The position numbers and the translations under genes are program-made. From assembly GCF_014203855.1 (NCBI RefSeq), contig NZ_JACHJV010000001.1, forward strand, positions 6,324,001-6,388,000: a stretch of 64,000 nucleotides of DNA. The letters are read 5' to 3'. Numbering within the stretch: the stretch's first letter is position 1; every line of letters starts with the position of its first letter. Below are positions 16,455 through 27,111 of this stretch, piece by piece. This DNA comes from Kitasatospora kifunensis (GTDB taxonomy: Bacteria; Actinomycetota; Actinomycetes; Streptomycetales; Streptomycetaceae). Under the pieces are notes generated by a model that was not told where the DNA came from, ran no database searches, and saw only the letters and a program-made list of their open reading frames with translations.

Positions 16455-17343
16455 CACCACTGCGGTCGGGGGTGCCTCGGCGGCACCCCCGGACCCGGGC
16501 GAGGCCGTGATCTGCCGCGGCCTGGAGTACTCCTTCGGCCACGGCAAGCGCGGCTCGGCCCGCACCAAGGCCGTCGACGGAGTGGATCTCACGGTGCACA
16601 CCGGCGAGGTGTTCGGCCTGCTCGGCCCGAACGGAGCCGGCAAGACCACCATGATCCGCGCCATCACCACCCTGCTGCCGGTTCCCGCCGGCATGGCCCA
16701 GGTCTTCGGCAACGACGTCGCCCGCCGCCGGATGGAGGTGCGTCGGATGCTCGGCTACGTTCCCCAACAGCTCTCCGCCGACGGGGGTCTGACGGGCCGT
16801 GAGAACGTCGAGTTGTTCGCCCGGGTCTTCGACGTGCCGCGCGGCGAGCGGGGGCCGCGGGTTGCCCAGGCGCTGGCGGCGGTCGATCTGACCGAGGCGG
16901 CCGACCGGCTGGCGGGCACCTACTCGGGTGGCATGGTGCGCCGCCTGGAGCTGGCGCAGGCCCTGGTCAGCGCGCCGCGCCTGCTGGTGCTGGACGAGCC
17001 GACCATCGGGCTGGACCCGATCGCTCGGACCAGCGTCTGGGAGTGCATCGACGCGGTTCGCCAGGCCACCGGCATGACCGTGCTGGTCACCACCCACTAC
17101 ATGGACGAGGCCGATCAGTACTGCGACCGGGTGGGCCTGATGGACCGCGGCAAGATCCGCGCGCTGGGCACCGCCGAGCAGCTGAAGGTACAGGTGAGCG
17201 AGCAGAACCCGCAGCTTGAACACCCCACCCTGGATGACGTGTTCCGCCACTTCGCCGGGCGTGACCTCGGCCGTGGCCAGGAATCGGAAGGAGGCTTCAG
17301 CGATGTCCGCCGTACCCGCCGCACCGCTTCCCGCGTCGGCTGA
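16441..17343 (+). CDS. ABC transporter ATP-binding protein (DrrA-like)
   Basis: The 300-residue protein has Walker A GPNGAGKTTM, a signature YSGGMVRRLELAQAL, Walker B LLVLDEPTIGLDP and H-loop TTHYMDEAD. The layout matches DrrA-type daunorubicin-resistance ATPases. The start ATG 16441 sits inside the 3' end of marR after AGGAGGGG; a longer open frame to 16069 is marR in another frame. Its partner permease begins 41 bp before this gene ends, so the two are coupled. Confidence 0.94.
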   Translation: MTDTDTTAVGGASAAPPDPGEAVICRGLEYSFGHGKRGSARTKAVDGVDLTVHTGEVFGLLGPNGAGKTTMIRAITTLLPVPAGMAQVFGNDVARRRMEVRRMLGYVPQQLSADGGLTGRENVELFARVFDVPRGERGPRVAQALAAVDLTEAADRLAGTYSGGMVRRLELAQALVSAPRLLVLDEPTIGLDPIARTSVWECIDAVRQATGMTVLVTTHYMDEADQYCDRVGLMDRGKIRALGTAEQLKVQVSEQNPQLEHPTLDDVFRHFAGRDLGRGQESEGGFSDVRRTRRTASRVG

Positions 17344-18214
17344 TCAGGCCGAGACCGAACGGGCCGAGACCGAACAGGCCGTAGGCGAAAGCGCCGGGGC
17401 CCGCCGCCCCGACCTCGGGCTGCTGCTGGTCCCGCCGCGCGCCAGGACCGGCTGGCAGCTGGTGCCCGCCCGGGTGCTGGCGATGTGCGCGGTCGAGCTG
17501 CAGAAGCTGCGCCACGACCGTACCGAGCTGTACACCCGCGCCGTCCAGCCCGCGCTCTGGCTGCTGATCTTCGGCGAGACCTTCACCAAGCTGCATGCGA
17601 TCCCCACCGGCGGGATCCCGTATCTCGACTACCTGGCGCCGGGGATCATCGCGCAGTCCGCGATGTTCATCGCCATCTTCTACGGCATCATGATCATCTG
17701 GGAGCGCGACTCCGGGGTGCTCACCAAGCTGCTGGTCACGCCCACGCCGCGGGCCGCGCTGGTCACCGGCAAGGCGTTCGCGGCCGGAGTGAAGGCGGTG
17801 ATCCAGGCGGTGGTGGTGGTGCTGATCGCCGCCGCCCTCGGGGTCGGGATGACCTGGAACCCGCTGCGCCTGCTGGGCGTCGTGGTGGTGGTGCTGCTCG
17901 GCTCGGCCTTCTTCTCCTGCCTTTCGATGACCATCGCCGGCATCGTGCTCACCCGCGACCGGCTGATGGGCATCGGCCAGGCGATCACCATGCCGCTCTT
18001 CTTCGGCTCCAACGCGCTCTACCCGGTCGCGTTGATGCCCGGGTGGCTCCAGGTGATCAGCAGGGCGAACCCGCTGAGCTACCAAGTGGACGCGCTGCGC
18101 GGCCTGTTGATCGGCACGCCCGCACACCTGACCTCCGACTTCGCGGTGTTGGCCCTGGCCACCGCACTGGGCATCACCGCCGCCTCGGCTCTGCTGGGAC
18201 GGCTGGCGAAGTAG
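17303..18214 (+). CDS. ABC-2 type transporter permease (DrrB-like)
   Basis: The 303-residue protein has an extended cytosolic N-terminus and six predicted membrane helices from about residue 85, with the ABC-2 features WERDSGVLTKLLVTPTPRAALVTGK and NPLSYQVDALRGLL. GGAGG precedes ATG 17303. It completes a MarR-controlled exporter; the substrate is unknown. A long hairpin terminator follows. Confidence 0.93.
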   Translation: MSAVPAAPLPASADQAETERAETEQAVGESAGARRPDLGLLLVPPRARTGWQLVPARVLAMCAVELQKLRHDRTELYTRAVQPALWLLIFGETFTKLHAIPTGGIPYLDYLAPGIIAQSAMFIAIFYGIMIIWERDSGVLTKLLVTPTPRAALVTGKAFAAGVKAVIQAVVVVLIAAALGVGMTWNPLRLLGVVVVVLLGSAFFSCLSMTIAGIVLTRDRLMGIGQAITMPLFFGSNALYPVALMPGWLQVISRANPLSYQVDALRGLLIGTPAHLTSDFAVLALATALGITAASALLGRLAK

Positions 18215-18276
18215 GACGCGAGCAGCTGATGGCCCGTCAGTGACGGTCTGGTCAAGGGCTGCTCGGTGGAAACGAC

Positions 18277-18319
18277 GACGAGGGGGAGACCGCTGAGCAG
18301 CAGCGGTCACCCCCTCGTC
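18277..18319. terminator. Bidirectional hairpin terminator
   Basis: GACGAGGGGG-A-GACCGCTG pairs with CAGCGGTC-A-CCCCCTCGTC around the loop AGCAG, giving two perfect stems separated by an A/A mismatch. It lies between the convergent ABC permease gene and the membrane-protein gene at 18356. Confidence 0.8.
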
Positions 18320-18355
18320 TCGTCGAGTTGAAGGCTCACTCGGAGCTGTAGAGGC

Positions 18356-18958
18356 TCACTTGGGCTCGGCGCGCCGCTCGTAGAGCGTCAGCCCCACCGC
18401 TCCTGCCGCCGCGGCAACGCCGAGGCAGGCCAGCAGGCGGGCCACCGTGGAGTGTCCGGTCGGCACGAGGGAGGCGAGCAGAACCACGCCCGAGGCCAGG
18501 TACGCGAGGGTGATGGCGGCGCGCCCCGGCGAGCGGTAGACGTCGCTGAAGGTGTCCACGTGCAGCAGGTAGGTCAGCAGCAGCGCGGTGCTCGCGGCGG
18601 CCAGCCAGGGCACCGGCGCCATGAATGCGGAGATCAGCACGGCGACGACGGCCAGCACTGTGTTGCGGTGCCGGGCCAGCTGCTGGTGCAGCCGGGCGCG
18701 CGGTTGCTCCGAGCGGTCGGTCACCGCGGGCGCGGCCCACCAGGCGAAGCCGACCCCGACGAGGGAGAGCCAGACGGCGAACCCGGCCCCGCCCTTGGTG
18801 GTCAGGACCGCCGGCGCGATGACGGACACCAGCAGAGCCGCGCCCAGGCAGCGTGCGGGCAGGTGCGCGGTGAACAGCCGGGCGGCCAGGCTCACGTCCT
18901 CCTCGGTCACCAGGTCCGACGTCCTTGTGCTCCTCGAGCTCACACTGTTCGCGGTCAC
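18356..18958 (-). CDS. Integral membrane protein of the MoxR-DUF58 operon
   Basis: The 200-residue protein has about six hydrophobic segments (such as CLGAALLVSVIAPAVL, VWLSLVGVGFAWWAA and LAYLASGVVLLASLV) and no known domain. GTG 18958 overlaps the DUF58 gene stop by 4 bp, making it the last gene of the operon. It probably works with the DUF58 protein at the membrane; function unknown. Confidence 0.75.
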   Translation of the reverse strand: MTANSVSSRSTRTSDLVTEEDVSLAARLFTAHLPARCLGAALLVSVIAPAVLTTKGGAGFAVWLSLVGVGFAWWAAPAVTDRSEQPRARLHQQLARHRNTVLAVVAVLISAFMAPVPWLAAASTALLLTYLLHVDTFSDVYRSPGRAAITLAYLASGVVLLASLVPTGHSTVARLLACLGVAAAAGAVGLTLYERRAEPK

Positions 18959-20375
18959 CGCTGCCTCCCTCGGATCCGGCTGCGCAGGAGTGGGGCGAGC
19001 GCCAGGTCCAGCGCCTCGCCGGGGTGGTGGGCGACCACCGGGATGCCCCGGTTGCGCAGCGCGAACCGCATCGCGTCGCGGTCGGCCCGCCACAGTCGCA
19101 GCGCCAACTGGCCGACCTCGTCGTCCGCCTCGACCACCGGGTCGCCGATCGGGACCTCCACCACGACCAGCGGGTTGCCCCGCTCGGCCAGGTCGACGAG
19201 CACGTTCAGCATCCGCTGGTCGGCCAGCGGCGTGAAGACGTAGACCAGCGCGCCGGCCGGCAGGGCGGTCGGTGGCAGGCGGTTCAGTTCAGGGATGCGG
19301 TAGCCGAGGTCGGTGCGGACGTCGAGCACGCTCTGCACGATCCGGTAGAAGTGCTGGCTGCCGGAGCCGGCCTGCAGCCAGCGGGTGGTGCCGCCGATCG
19401 AGACCACGCCGATCCGATCGTGCAGGCGCAGGTAGGCGCGGGTCAGTCCGGCGGCGGCGCGCACCGACTCGTCCAGCGTGGAGGTGTTGGTGGCCGGGTC
19501 GCGGAAGTCGCCCAGCGCGTCGAGCAGCATCACGGTGTCCACCGCCCGCTCGGCGCTGAACTGGTTGAGCTGGATGCTGCCGCGCCGGGTGGTGGACGGC
19601 CAGTGGATCCGCCGCTGCCGCTCGCCCCAGACGTGCGGGCGCACCCCGTTGACCTCCACCCCCTCGCCGTGTTGGCGCGTGGTGTGCTCGCCGAGCCGCT
19701 CCGGCAGTCGGACCGGGATCGGGGTGAGCCGGGCGGCGGCGGGCAGCGGGAAGACCTCCACCTCGCCGAGTTCGACCCGAACGGTGCGCCGGGTCAGGTG
19801 GCCGGTGTCGTACACGTCCAGGTCGACGTAGCCGATCGTCCAGCGGCCCCAGCGGGCCGCGGTCAGCTCCAGGGTGACGGTGTCGAGCGTGATCCGCTCG
19901 GCGGTGATCGAGACGCCGTGGCCCAGCACGCTGCGGGGGTCGAGCAGCCCGGCCTCGCCGTCGTGGCGGACCCTGATGGTGGCGGTGACCTGCTCGCCCT
20001 CGAAGCAGCGCCGTGTCGAGACGCTCGCCTCGGTGTCGATCCGGGTCGGCCGGGTGCGGCCCGGCGCGGCCAGCGCCAGCAGCACGGCCACGCCGGCGGC
20101 CGGCGCGAACAGCCAGGCGTGGCCGGTGACCAGCGCGGCGAAGACGGCCGTGGCGGCCACCGTCATCAACCGCAGGGTCCGCGCCGAGGCTCGCCAGCCG
20201 GGCGGCGGCGGGCTGGCCGTCGCGCGCATGGCCAGCTGCCATTTGCGCTCCTCCGTCTGCGGCGGCCGGCCCGTGACGATGGCCCGGCTGGTCCCGACGG
20301 CCCGCGCCGCGGGAGCGGTGCCGTTCGCCGGGTCCGGCGCCCCCGCCGAGCCGTCCGTCGCGGCCACACCCGTCG

Positions 20376-20379
<4 letters not shown>
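18955..20379 (-). CDS. DUF58-domain membrane protein
   Basis: The 474-residue protein has two membrane helices near residues 70-105 (AATAVFAALVTGHAWLFAPA) and a DUF58 domain with the family signature GEGVEVNGVRPHVWGERQRR followed by IHWPSTTRRG. The C-terminal part has a VWA-like fold. In bacteria, DUF58 proteins pair with MoxR AAA ATPases, which are thought to remodel or insert metal into VWA-domain partners. ATG 20379 overlaps the moxR stop (ATGA). Confidence 0.9.
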
Positions 20380-21371
<992 letters not shown>

Positions 21372-21492
21372 AGGGTCCTCACAGAAGGGGAAGGATTCAC
21401 GGTGGTGGGTGCGTGGCGGCGGGTGCCCGGCACCCGAGCGTCAGAACGCCGGAACGTCGGAACAGGGCGTCAAGGCGTCGGGCGCGGGCGGT

Positions 21493-22089
21493 TCACAGGG
21501 TTTCCAGCCGGTCGATCAGCATGGTCAGCACCGCCGGCGACAGCTCGGTGGCGGCCTGCGGGCTCTCGGGGTCGAGCCACTGCCAGACCTCGGGGCCGAC
21601 CAGGGCCGCGGCCCGCTGGGGCTCGGCGAAGAACGAGACGTTGTGCCGCTCGGTGAGCCTGGCGGCGTACAGCTGCCGCAGCCGGGGCCGCAGCGGGTGC
21701 GGGAAGTCCTTGCCGTCCAGGCCGTTGCGCACGGTCCAGTACCAGTCGGCCAGGCTCGGGTCCCGGCTGCCCATCAGGCGCAGCGGGCGCCGGTAGCTGC
21801 CGTCCTCGGAGTCGGCGCCGGCGACGTAGCGGGCGAGGAGCAGGGCGGCGCCGCCCAGCAGGACCACGCCGGCGCCCAGTCCGGGCACGCCGCCGACCAG
21901 ACCGAACAGCAGCAGGGCGATCGGCGCCAGCTGGCCGAGCACGATCAGGGTGTGCCGCACCGAGCCGTGCTGTGGTGCGGGCTTCTCGCCGCGCGCTGCT
22001 CGGGCCTCGGCGCGTCGCGCGGCGGCCGGGCTGCGGGTGGCCCTGGAGAGGGTGATGCTCTCGCGCTCCACCGGAGTCTGACGGTCCAT
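21493..22089 (-). CDS. Hypothetical membrane protein of the MoxR operon
   Basis: The 198-residue protein has a basic Ala/Arg-rich N-terminus, a pair of membrane helices (IALLLFGLVGGVPGLGAGVVL and on) and a conserved soluble C-terminus with DPSLADWYWTVRNGLDG. Its ATG overlaps the stop of the DUF4129 gene by one base (TGATG), so they are co-translated. No named domain is recognised. Confidence 0.8.
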   Translation of the reverse strand: MDRQTPVERESITLSRATRSPAAARRAEARAARGEKPAPQHGSVRHTLIVLGQLAPIALLLFGLVGGVPGLGAGVVLLGGAALLLARYVAGADSEDGSYRRPLRLMGSRDPSLADWYWTVRNGLDGKDFPHPLRPRLRQLYAARLTERHNVSFFAEPQRAAALVGPEVWQWLDPESPQAATELSPAVLTMLIDRLETL

Positions 22090-23273
22090 CAGGAGTTCGC
22101 CCCCGTCGACGGCGCCTGCGATGACGATGACGATGACGATGACGTTGGTGGTTGCGAGGGCGCCTGCGACCCCGAGGTCGCTCGCGCCCGTGCTTCGGCC
22201 GCCTCGGCTGCCGCGCGTGCCCGCTCGGCGATCCGATCCGCGAGCTGTTCGGCGATCGCGTCCAGCGCGGCCTTGGCCTGGTCCAGGTGGGTCTGGCCCA
22301 TCGGGTGCTGGGAGAACCGGGCTTCGCGGAAGAGCGTGGTGAGCGTACTGGCCTCCGCGTCGCGCAGTGTCCCGGCGGCCACCGCGCGCTCCAGCAAATC
22401 GGTGGGACTGTCGGCGATCAGTCGCTCGACGCCCGAGGCGGCCAGCGACTCCTCCATCGCCAGGTAGCAGGCGATCACGGCGGCGCGCGCGTCGTTGCCG
22501 TGCAGCAGTGCACGCCGGGCCGAGCTGACGGCCTCGGCCAGCTCCTGCTCGGTGGTGCGCACCCGGCGCGGGGTGCTCGTCTTGCCGGTCTTGGCAGGCT
22601 TGCGCAGCCGCCGCCAGGCCAGGACCAGCAGGACGAGCATGGCGAGTCCCAGGGTGATCTGGAAGAGCAGGGCCATGAGACCCACCAGGTCGGAGCTCGT
22701 CCCGGTGGGCTCCGAGCTGACGCTCTCCACCGACCGCGACTGGCGGATCGAGACGGACGGCAGCGGGTGCAGGACGTTGCCGACGCGGTAGAGCGCCACC
22801 AGGGCCAGCGGCAGCAGCAACCCCGCCAGCGGGAGCAGGCGCAGCGCCGCGGTCTTCAGCCGATCGGCGCGCGGCGGCAGATAGGGCAGGTGCTGGACCT
22901 GGCCGCGGTAATGCCGGTAGGTGCGTTCGATCAGGATCATCCAGCAGAAGCAGAGCACCAGCATCAGGCCGAACTCGCCGGTGAGCGGCGCGCTGAGGCT
23001 ACCGTTCAGCAGGCTGGCGTTCGGGCGCAGCTCCAGCGCGGCGAAACCCAGGCCCGCCACGGCGACGGCGGCCAGTACCTGACGCAACCGAGCGGTGCTC
23101 ATCGCCGCCATGCCGCCTGCCGCGCCGCCTGCCGCGCCGCCTGCTGGGGCGCTCTGCGCAGGCTCGCTCCGCGTCGGGCCACCGGCCGCCCGGTCGGCGG
23201 CCGCCTCGGCCGTACCCGCTGCTTCGGGCCGCTCAGGTCGTGCCCGGTCGCCCGAGCCACCTGGTGGTGTCAT
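22089..23273 (-). CDS. DUF4129-domain membrane protein
   Basis: The 394-residue protein is the first gene of the MoxR operon. It has four membrane helices between about residues 60 and 230 and a C-terminal DUF4129 domain (ARRALLHGNDARAAVIACYL, then GVERLIADSPTDLL). DUF4129 often accompanies MoxR/DUF58 or transglutaminase-like systems. ATG 23273 follows GGGGGAG; an open frame to 23399 is not needed. The last 20 residues are mostly Ser, encoded in part by a hexamer repeat at 22121-22144 that may be length-variable. Confidence 0.88.
   Translation of the reverse strand: MTPPGGSGDRARPERPEAAGTAEAAADRAAGGPTRSEPAQSAPAGGAAGGAAGGMAAMSTARLRQVLAAVAVAGLGFAALELRPNASLLNGSLSAPLTGEFGLMLVLCFCWMILIERTYRHYRGQVQHLPYLPPRADRLKTAALRLLPLAGLLLPLALVALYRVGNVLHPLPSVSIRQSRSVESVSSEPTGTSSDLVGLMALLFQITLGLAMLVLLVLAWRRLRKPAKTGKTSTPRRVRTTEQELAEAVSSARRALLHGNDARAAVIACYLAMEESLAASGVERLIADSPTDLLERAVAAGTLRDAEASTLTTLFREARFSQHPMGQTHLDQAKAALDAIAEQLADRIAERARAAAEAAEARARATSGSQAPSQPPTSSSSSSSSQAPSTGANS
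22121..22144. repeat. ATGACG hexamer repeat (4 units) inside the DUF4129 gene
   Basis: Four perfect ATGACG units lie in frame and encode alternating TCA/TCG serines in the C-terminal tail of the DUF4129 protein. Slippage would add or remove Ser pairs without a frameshift. Confidence 0.8.
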
Positions 23274-23417
23274 CGTGGTGCTCCCCCCGTACGGGTCCGC
23301 CCGCATTCCGCTGCGGCCCGCTAGCAGTGCAGCTTGGCACAGTGTGTTCGAGACATTGTCAGCACCCGCAGGATCACGGCCTTCATCGGGGGTGCACAAC
23401 TGCCCGAAAGGGCCGCG

Positions 23418-23448
23418 GGCGGCCGCTCGGACCCCCTGAGCGGCCGCC
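23418..23448 (-). terminator. Hairpin terminator after the ABC permease gene
   Basis: GGCGGCCGCTC at 23418-23428 pairs perfectly with GAGCGGCCGCC at 23438-23448 around a 9-nt loop. It lies 24 bp past the stop of the minus-strand FtsX-type permease gene. Confidence 0.7.
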
Positions 23449-23471
23449 TCGTCTCCAGACGAATGTGCAGG

Positions 23472-26024
23472 TCAGCTCGCCCGGATGCTGTCCAGCACGT
23501 CCAGCCGAGCCGCCCGCCGGGCCGGCCAGAGCGCGGCCAGCAGGCCCACCACCGCGGCGGCCGCGACGAAGCCGAGCATCGGCAGCGGCGGCACCACCGT
23601 GGTCAGGTCCTTGAAGCTGCCCGAGATGGTCCGATTGCCGGCCCAGCCGGTCAGGATCCCGAGCGCCACCCCGAGCAGCCCGCCCAACAGCGCGATCAGC
23701 AGCGACTCCAGGCGCACCATCCGCCGCACCCCGCGCCGGTCGAGACCGACCGCGCGCAGCATGCCGATCTCCCGGCGCCGCTCGAAGACGGCCATCGCCA
23801 TCGTGTTGACCACGCCCAGCACGGCGATCACCACCGACATGCCCAGCAGCCCGTACATGATGCTCAGCGCCGCGCTCAACATCTGCCGGTTCTCCTTCTT
23901 GAGGTCGGCCTGGCCCTTGACCGAGATCAGCGGGTTGCCGCCGGTCGCGTCCTTCAGCGCCTGCTTGAGTGCGGGGTCGGCGCCGTGCACGCCCTTGACC
24001 AGCACCCGGTCCGGCCCCTGGCCCGCGCTGTGCGGGGCGATCAGCGCGTCGGGCGCGAGCAGTCCGCTGACCGCGGAGTTGTCGGCCACGATGCCGCCGA
24101 TGGTCAACTGCCCGGTGCTGGTATCGGGGTAGGTCGCGGTGAAGGTGTCGCCGACCGACAGCCCGTCATCCTTGGCAGTGCGCTGGTCGACCAGCAGTTG
24201 ACCCTTCGTCAGTGCGTCGAGCGAACCGGCGGTGGCGGTCAGCGACGCCAACTGGCCGATGGCCTCCGGGTTCACACCGGTGATCCAGCGGTCGTCCTCG
24301 CCCACCTGCACCGGTATCTGGCGCAGCACGCTGCTCGCGCTCACCCCTGGCGTGGCCGCGATCTGCGGGCCCACCGCGGGCGCGAGTTGGGCGAAGTTCT
24401 GCATGGCCACCTCGTAGTCGGCCTTCAGGTCGGTGCCGGCCGCCCGGTCGACCGCGCGGTTGACCGAGGCGCCGACCACGGTCAGCGCGGTGATCAGGGT
24501 GACGCCGATGGTCAGCGCGGAGGCGGTGGCGGCGGTGCGGCGCGGGTTGCGCAGCGCGTTCTCCCGGGCCAGCTTGGCGGGGCTGCCGTAGATCCGCTGG
24601 AGCAGCGGGGCGAGCAGCGCGATCAGCGGGCGGGAGAGCAGCGGGGTGAGGATGAAGACCCCGATCAGCAGCGCGCCGGCGCCCAGGCCCACGGTGTCGG
24701 TGTCGCGGCTGCTCGCGCCGAGCACCAGCAGACCGCTGCCGGCCGCGCCGATCACCAGGCCGATGGTGTTGCGGATCACCAGGCTCTTCTGGGTGGCCGG
24801 CTGGTCGCCGTTGCTCATCGCGGCCACCGGGGCGATCCGCCCGGCGCGCCGGGCCGGCAGCCAGGCGGCCAGCACGGTGACCAGCACGCCGACCGCGAGC
24901 ACGCTCGCCACCGTGCTCAGGGCGACGATCAGCGGGCCGTCGGGCAGATTGGCCTGCCCCGGGCCGTTCAGGATCGCGCGCAGCCCGTCCGCGATGCCCA
25001 CTCCGGCCAGCAGTCCGCCGGCGGAGGCCAGCAGGCCGACCAGTAGCGCCTCGATCAGCACCGAGCGGGTGATCTGCCTGCGGCTGGCGCCGATCGCGCG
25101 CAGCAGCGCCAACTCCTTGGTGCGCTGGGCGACCAGCATGCTGAAGGTGTTGGCGATGATGAAGACGCCCACGAAGAGCGAGATGCCGGCGAAGACCAGC
25201 AGTGAGGCGCTGAGACTCTTGGTGCTGGCGGCGATCTCACGGTCCTGCTCGGCGGCCAGCTCGCGGCCGGTCTGCGCCGTGAAGTTCCCGCCAGTGGGCA
25301 GCAGTTGGCGGACCTGAACGAGCAGCGCCTGGTCGTCGGTGCCGGGCTTGGCGCGCACGTCGATCTCGTTGAACTGACCCTGCGTCAGATAGAGTCGCTG
25401 CGCGGTCGCGGTGTCGAAGGCGGCCAGCGAGCCGCCGGCGGTGACCCGCGGGTCGTTGACGTGCAGCAGGCCGGTGAGCTTGAGCTGCAGCACCGGGCCG
25501 TTGACGGCCACCCGCACCGTGTCGCCGACCCGGTAGCCGCCCTTCTGCGCGGTCTTCGTGTCCAGCGCCAACTCGTCCGGGTGCTGCGGGCCCTGGCCCT
25601 CGGCGAGCGGGTAGCGGGTGTCCCGGCCGCCGGTGTCCGGCACGTAGTTGGTGCCGGTGGTCGAGAAGCCGTCGCCGATCAGCGCGCCCTTGCGGTCGGC
25701 GATGCCGGCGAAGCCGCTGACCACGCCGCGGGCCTCGGCGGTGCCGGGCAGCGCGGCGATCGCCTGCCTGGTCTGCTCGGTCAGGTGGCTGGTGACGCCC
25801 TTCTGGATGCCGCGGGTGTAGCCGTTGCTGACCGCGCCGTCGTCACTGACCGAGACGGCGATGTCGGTGAAGCTCTTGGCGTTCTGGGACTTCAGGGCGC
25901 TGCCGAGGGTGTCGGTGAAGACCAGGGTGCCGGCCACGAAGGCAGTGCCGAGCAGGACGGCGAGGGCGGTCATCAGCAGGCGGGCCTTGTGGGCCAGGAC
26001 ATTGCGCAAGGCGGTGCGGTACAT
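23472..26024 (-). CDS. FtsX/MacB-type ABC transporter permease
   Basis: The 850-residue protein has an N-terminal helix (LLMTALAVLLGTAFVAGTLVF), a large extracytoplasmic domain, and two FtsX permease blocks: one near residues 260-400 (IFVGVFIIANTFSMLVAQRTKELALLRAIG) and one at the C-terminus (MSVVIAVLGVVNTMAMAVFERRREIGML). This duplicated layout is typical of actinobacterial lipoprotein- or antimicrobial-peptide-type exporters. The ATPase gene is 49 bp upstream in the same operon. Confidence 0.94.
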   Translation of the reverse strand: MYRTALRNVLAHKARLLMTALAVLLGTAFVAGTLVFTDTLGSALKSQNAKSFTDIAVSVSDDGAVSNGYTRGIQKGVTSHLTEQTRQAIAALPGTAEARGVVSGFAGIADRKGALIGDGFSTTGTNYVPDTGGRDTRYPLAEGQGPQHPDELALDTKTAQKGGYRVGDTVRVAVNGPVLQLKLTGLLHVNDPRVTAGGSLAAFDTATAQRLYLTQGQFNEIDVRAKPGTDDQALLVQVRQLLPTGGNFTAQTGRELAAEQDREIAASTKSLSASLLVFAGISLFVGVFIIANTFSMLVAQRTKELALLRAIGASRRQITRSVLIEALLVGLLASAGGLLAGVGIADGLRAILNGPGQANLPDGPLIVALSTVASVLAVGVLVTVLAAWLPARRAGRIAPVAAMSNGDQPATQKSLVIRNTIGLVIGAAGSGLLVLGASSRDTDTVGLGAGALLIGVFILTPLLSRPLIALLAPLLQRIYGSPAKLARENALRNPRRTAATASALTIGVTLITALTVVGASVNRAVDRAAGTDLKADYEVAMQNFAQLAPAVGPQIAATPGVSASSVLRQIPVQVGEDDRWITGVNPEAIGQLASLTATAGSLDALTKGQLLVDQRTAKDDGLSVGDTFTATYPDTSTGQLTIGGIVADNSAVSGLLAPDALIAPHSAGQGPDRVLVKGVHGADPALKQALKDATGGNPLISVKGQADLKKENRQMLSAALSIMYGLLGMSVVIAVLGVVNTMAMAVFERRREIGMLRAVGLDRRGVRRMVRLESLLIALLGGLLGVALGILTGWAGNRTISGSFKDLTTVVPPLPMLGFVAAAAVVGLLAALWPARRAARLDVLDSIRAS

Positions 26025-26073
26025 GGGTCGCGGTGCTCTCGTGTCTTCCTCTTGAGTGAGCTCGTGCGGTCGG

Positions 26074-26835
26074 TCAGCTCGTGCGGACCGGGGCGTCGAA
26101 GCGGCGCATCCGGTCGAGCACGGTCCCCGGCGTCGGCAGCGACAGCTCGTCCACGATCCGCCCGTCGGCCAGGAAGATCACCCGGTCCGCGTAACCGGCC
26201 GCCACCGGATCGTGAGTCACCATCACCACCGTCTGGCCGAGTTCGCGCACCGAGTTCTGCAGGAAGCCGAGGATCTCGGCGCCGGCCCGGGAGTCGAGGT
26301 TGCCGGTCGGTTCGTCGGCGAAGACGATCGCCGGGCGCCCGGCCAGTGCCCGGGCGCAGGCCACCCGCTGCTGCTGGCCGCCGGACAGCTCGCGGGGTCG
26401 GTGCGAGAGTCGGCCCGACAGACCCACCGTGGCCACCACCCGCTCCAGCCAGGCCTGGTCGACCTTGCGCCCGGCGATGTCCATCGGCAGCGTGATGTTC
26501 TCCAGTGCGGTCAGCGTCGGCAGCAGGTTGAACGACTGGAAGACGAAGCCCAGTTGGTCACGGCGCAGCCGGGTCAGGGCGCGGTCCGCCAGGCCCACCA
26601 GCTCGGTGTCTCCGATGCGCACCGACCCGGAGGTGGCGTAGTCCAGGCCCGCCATGCAGTGCATCAGGGTCGACTTGCCCGAGCCGGAGGGGCCCATGAT
26701 GGCGGTGAACTCCCCGGGACGGAAGGTCACGCTGACCTCCTCCAGTGCCACCACCCTGGTCTCGCCGGAGCCGTAGACCTTGCTCAGCCCCGTCGCGGTG
26801 GCGGCGGCTCTGAGGGGGGTGAGGGTCATGGTCAT
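26074..26835 (-). CDS. MacB/LolD-type ABC transporter ATP-binding protein
   Basis: The 253-residue ATPase has Walker A GPSGSGKST, Q-loop GFVFQSFNLLP, signature LSGGQQQRVACARAL and Walker B IVFADEPTGNLDS. It partners the FtsX-type permease just downstream. ATG 26835 follows GGGAG at about 9 bp; ATG 26829 is equally possible and the open frame to 27009 is unlikely to be used. No regulator is adjacent, so control is not visible. Confidence 0.94.
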   Translation of the reverse strand: MTMTLTPLRAAATATGLSKVYGSGETRVVALEEVSVTFRPGEFTAIMGPSGSGKSTLMHCMAGLDYATSGSVRIGDTELVGLADRALTRLRRDQLGFVFQSFNLLPTLTALENITLPMDIAGRKVDQAWLERVVATVGLSGRLSHRPRELSGGQQQRVACARALAGRPAIVFADEPTGNLDSRAGAEILGFLQNSVRELGQTVVMVTHDPVAAGYADRVIFLADGRIVDELSLPTPGTVLDRMRRFDAPVRTS

Positions 26836-27111
26836 GGTGGTGGTTCTCCCGGGGACGGACGGGTCTTCAGCTTCCGTCCCATCCTGGTGGCACCGAACGG
26901 CCGATCCGTCGCTCCGTCGAACGGTTGCCCGATCCCCGGCCGGAGGGGCGGCGGGGGCGGCTCTCCTCCTCAGGTATGACGTGCCCCTGAAAAGCCGCCG
27001 TGGCCGCAACCGATCAGCCCCGCCGGGCCGTCTGTGATCCGAGATTCGGCTGGGCGACGGGCTCCGGGCCGGCCGGGCTCCGGGCCACCCGGGCTCCGGC
27101 CTGCCCGACAG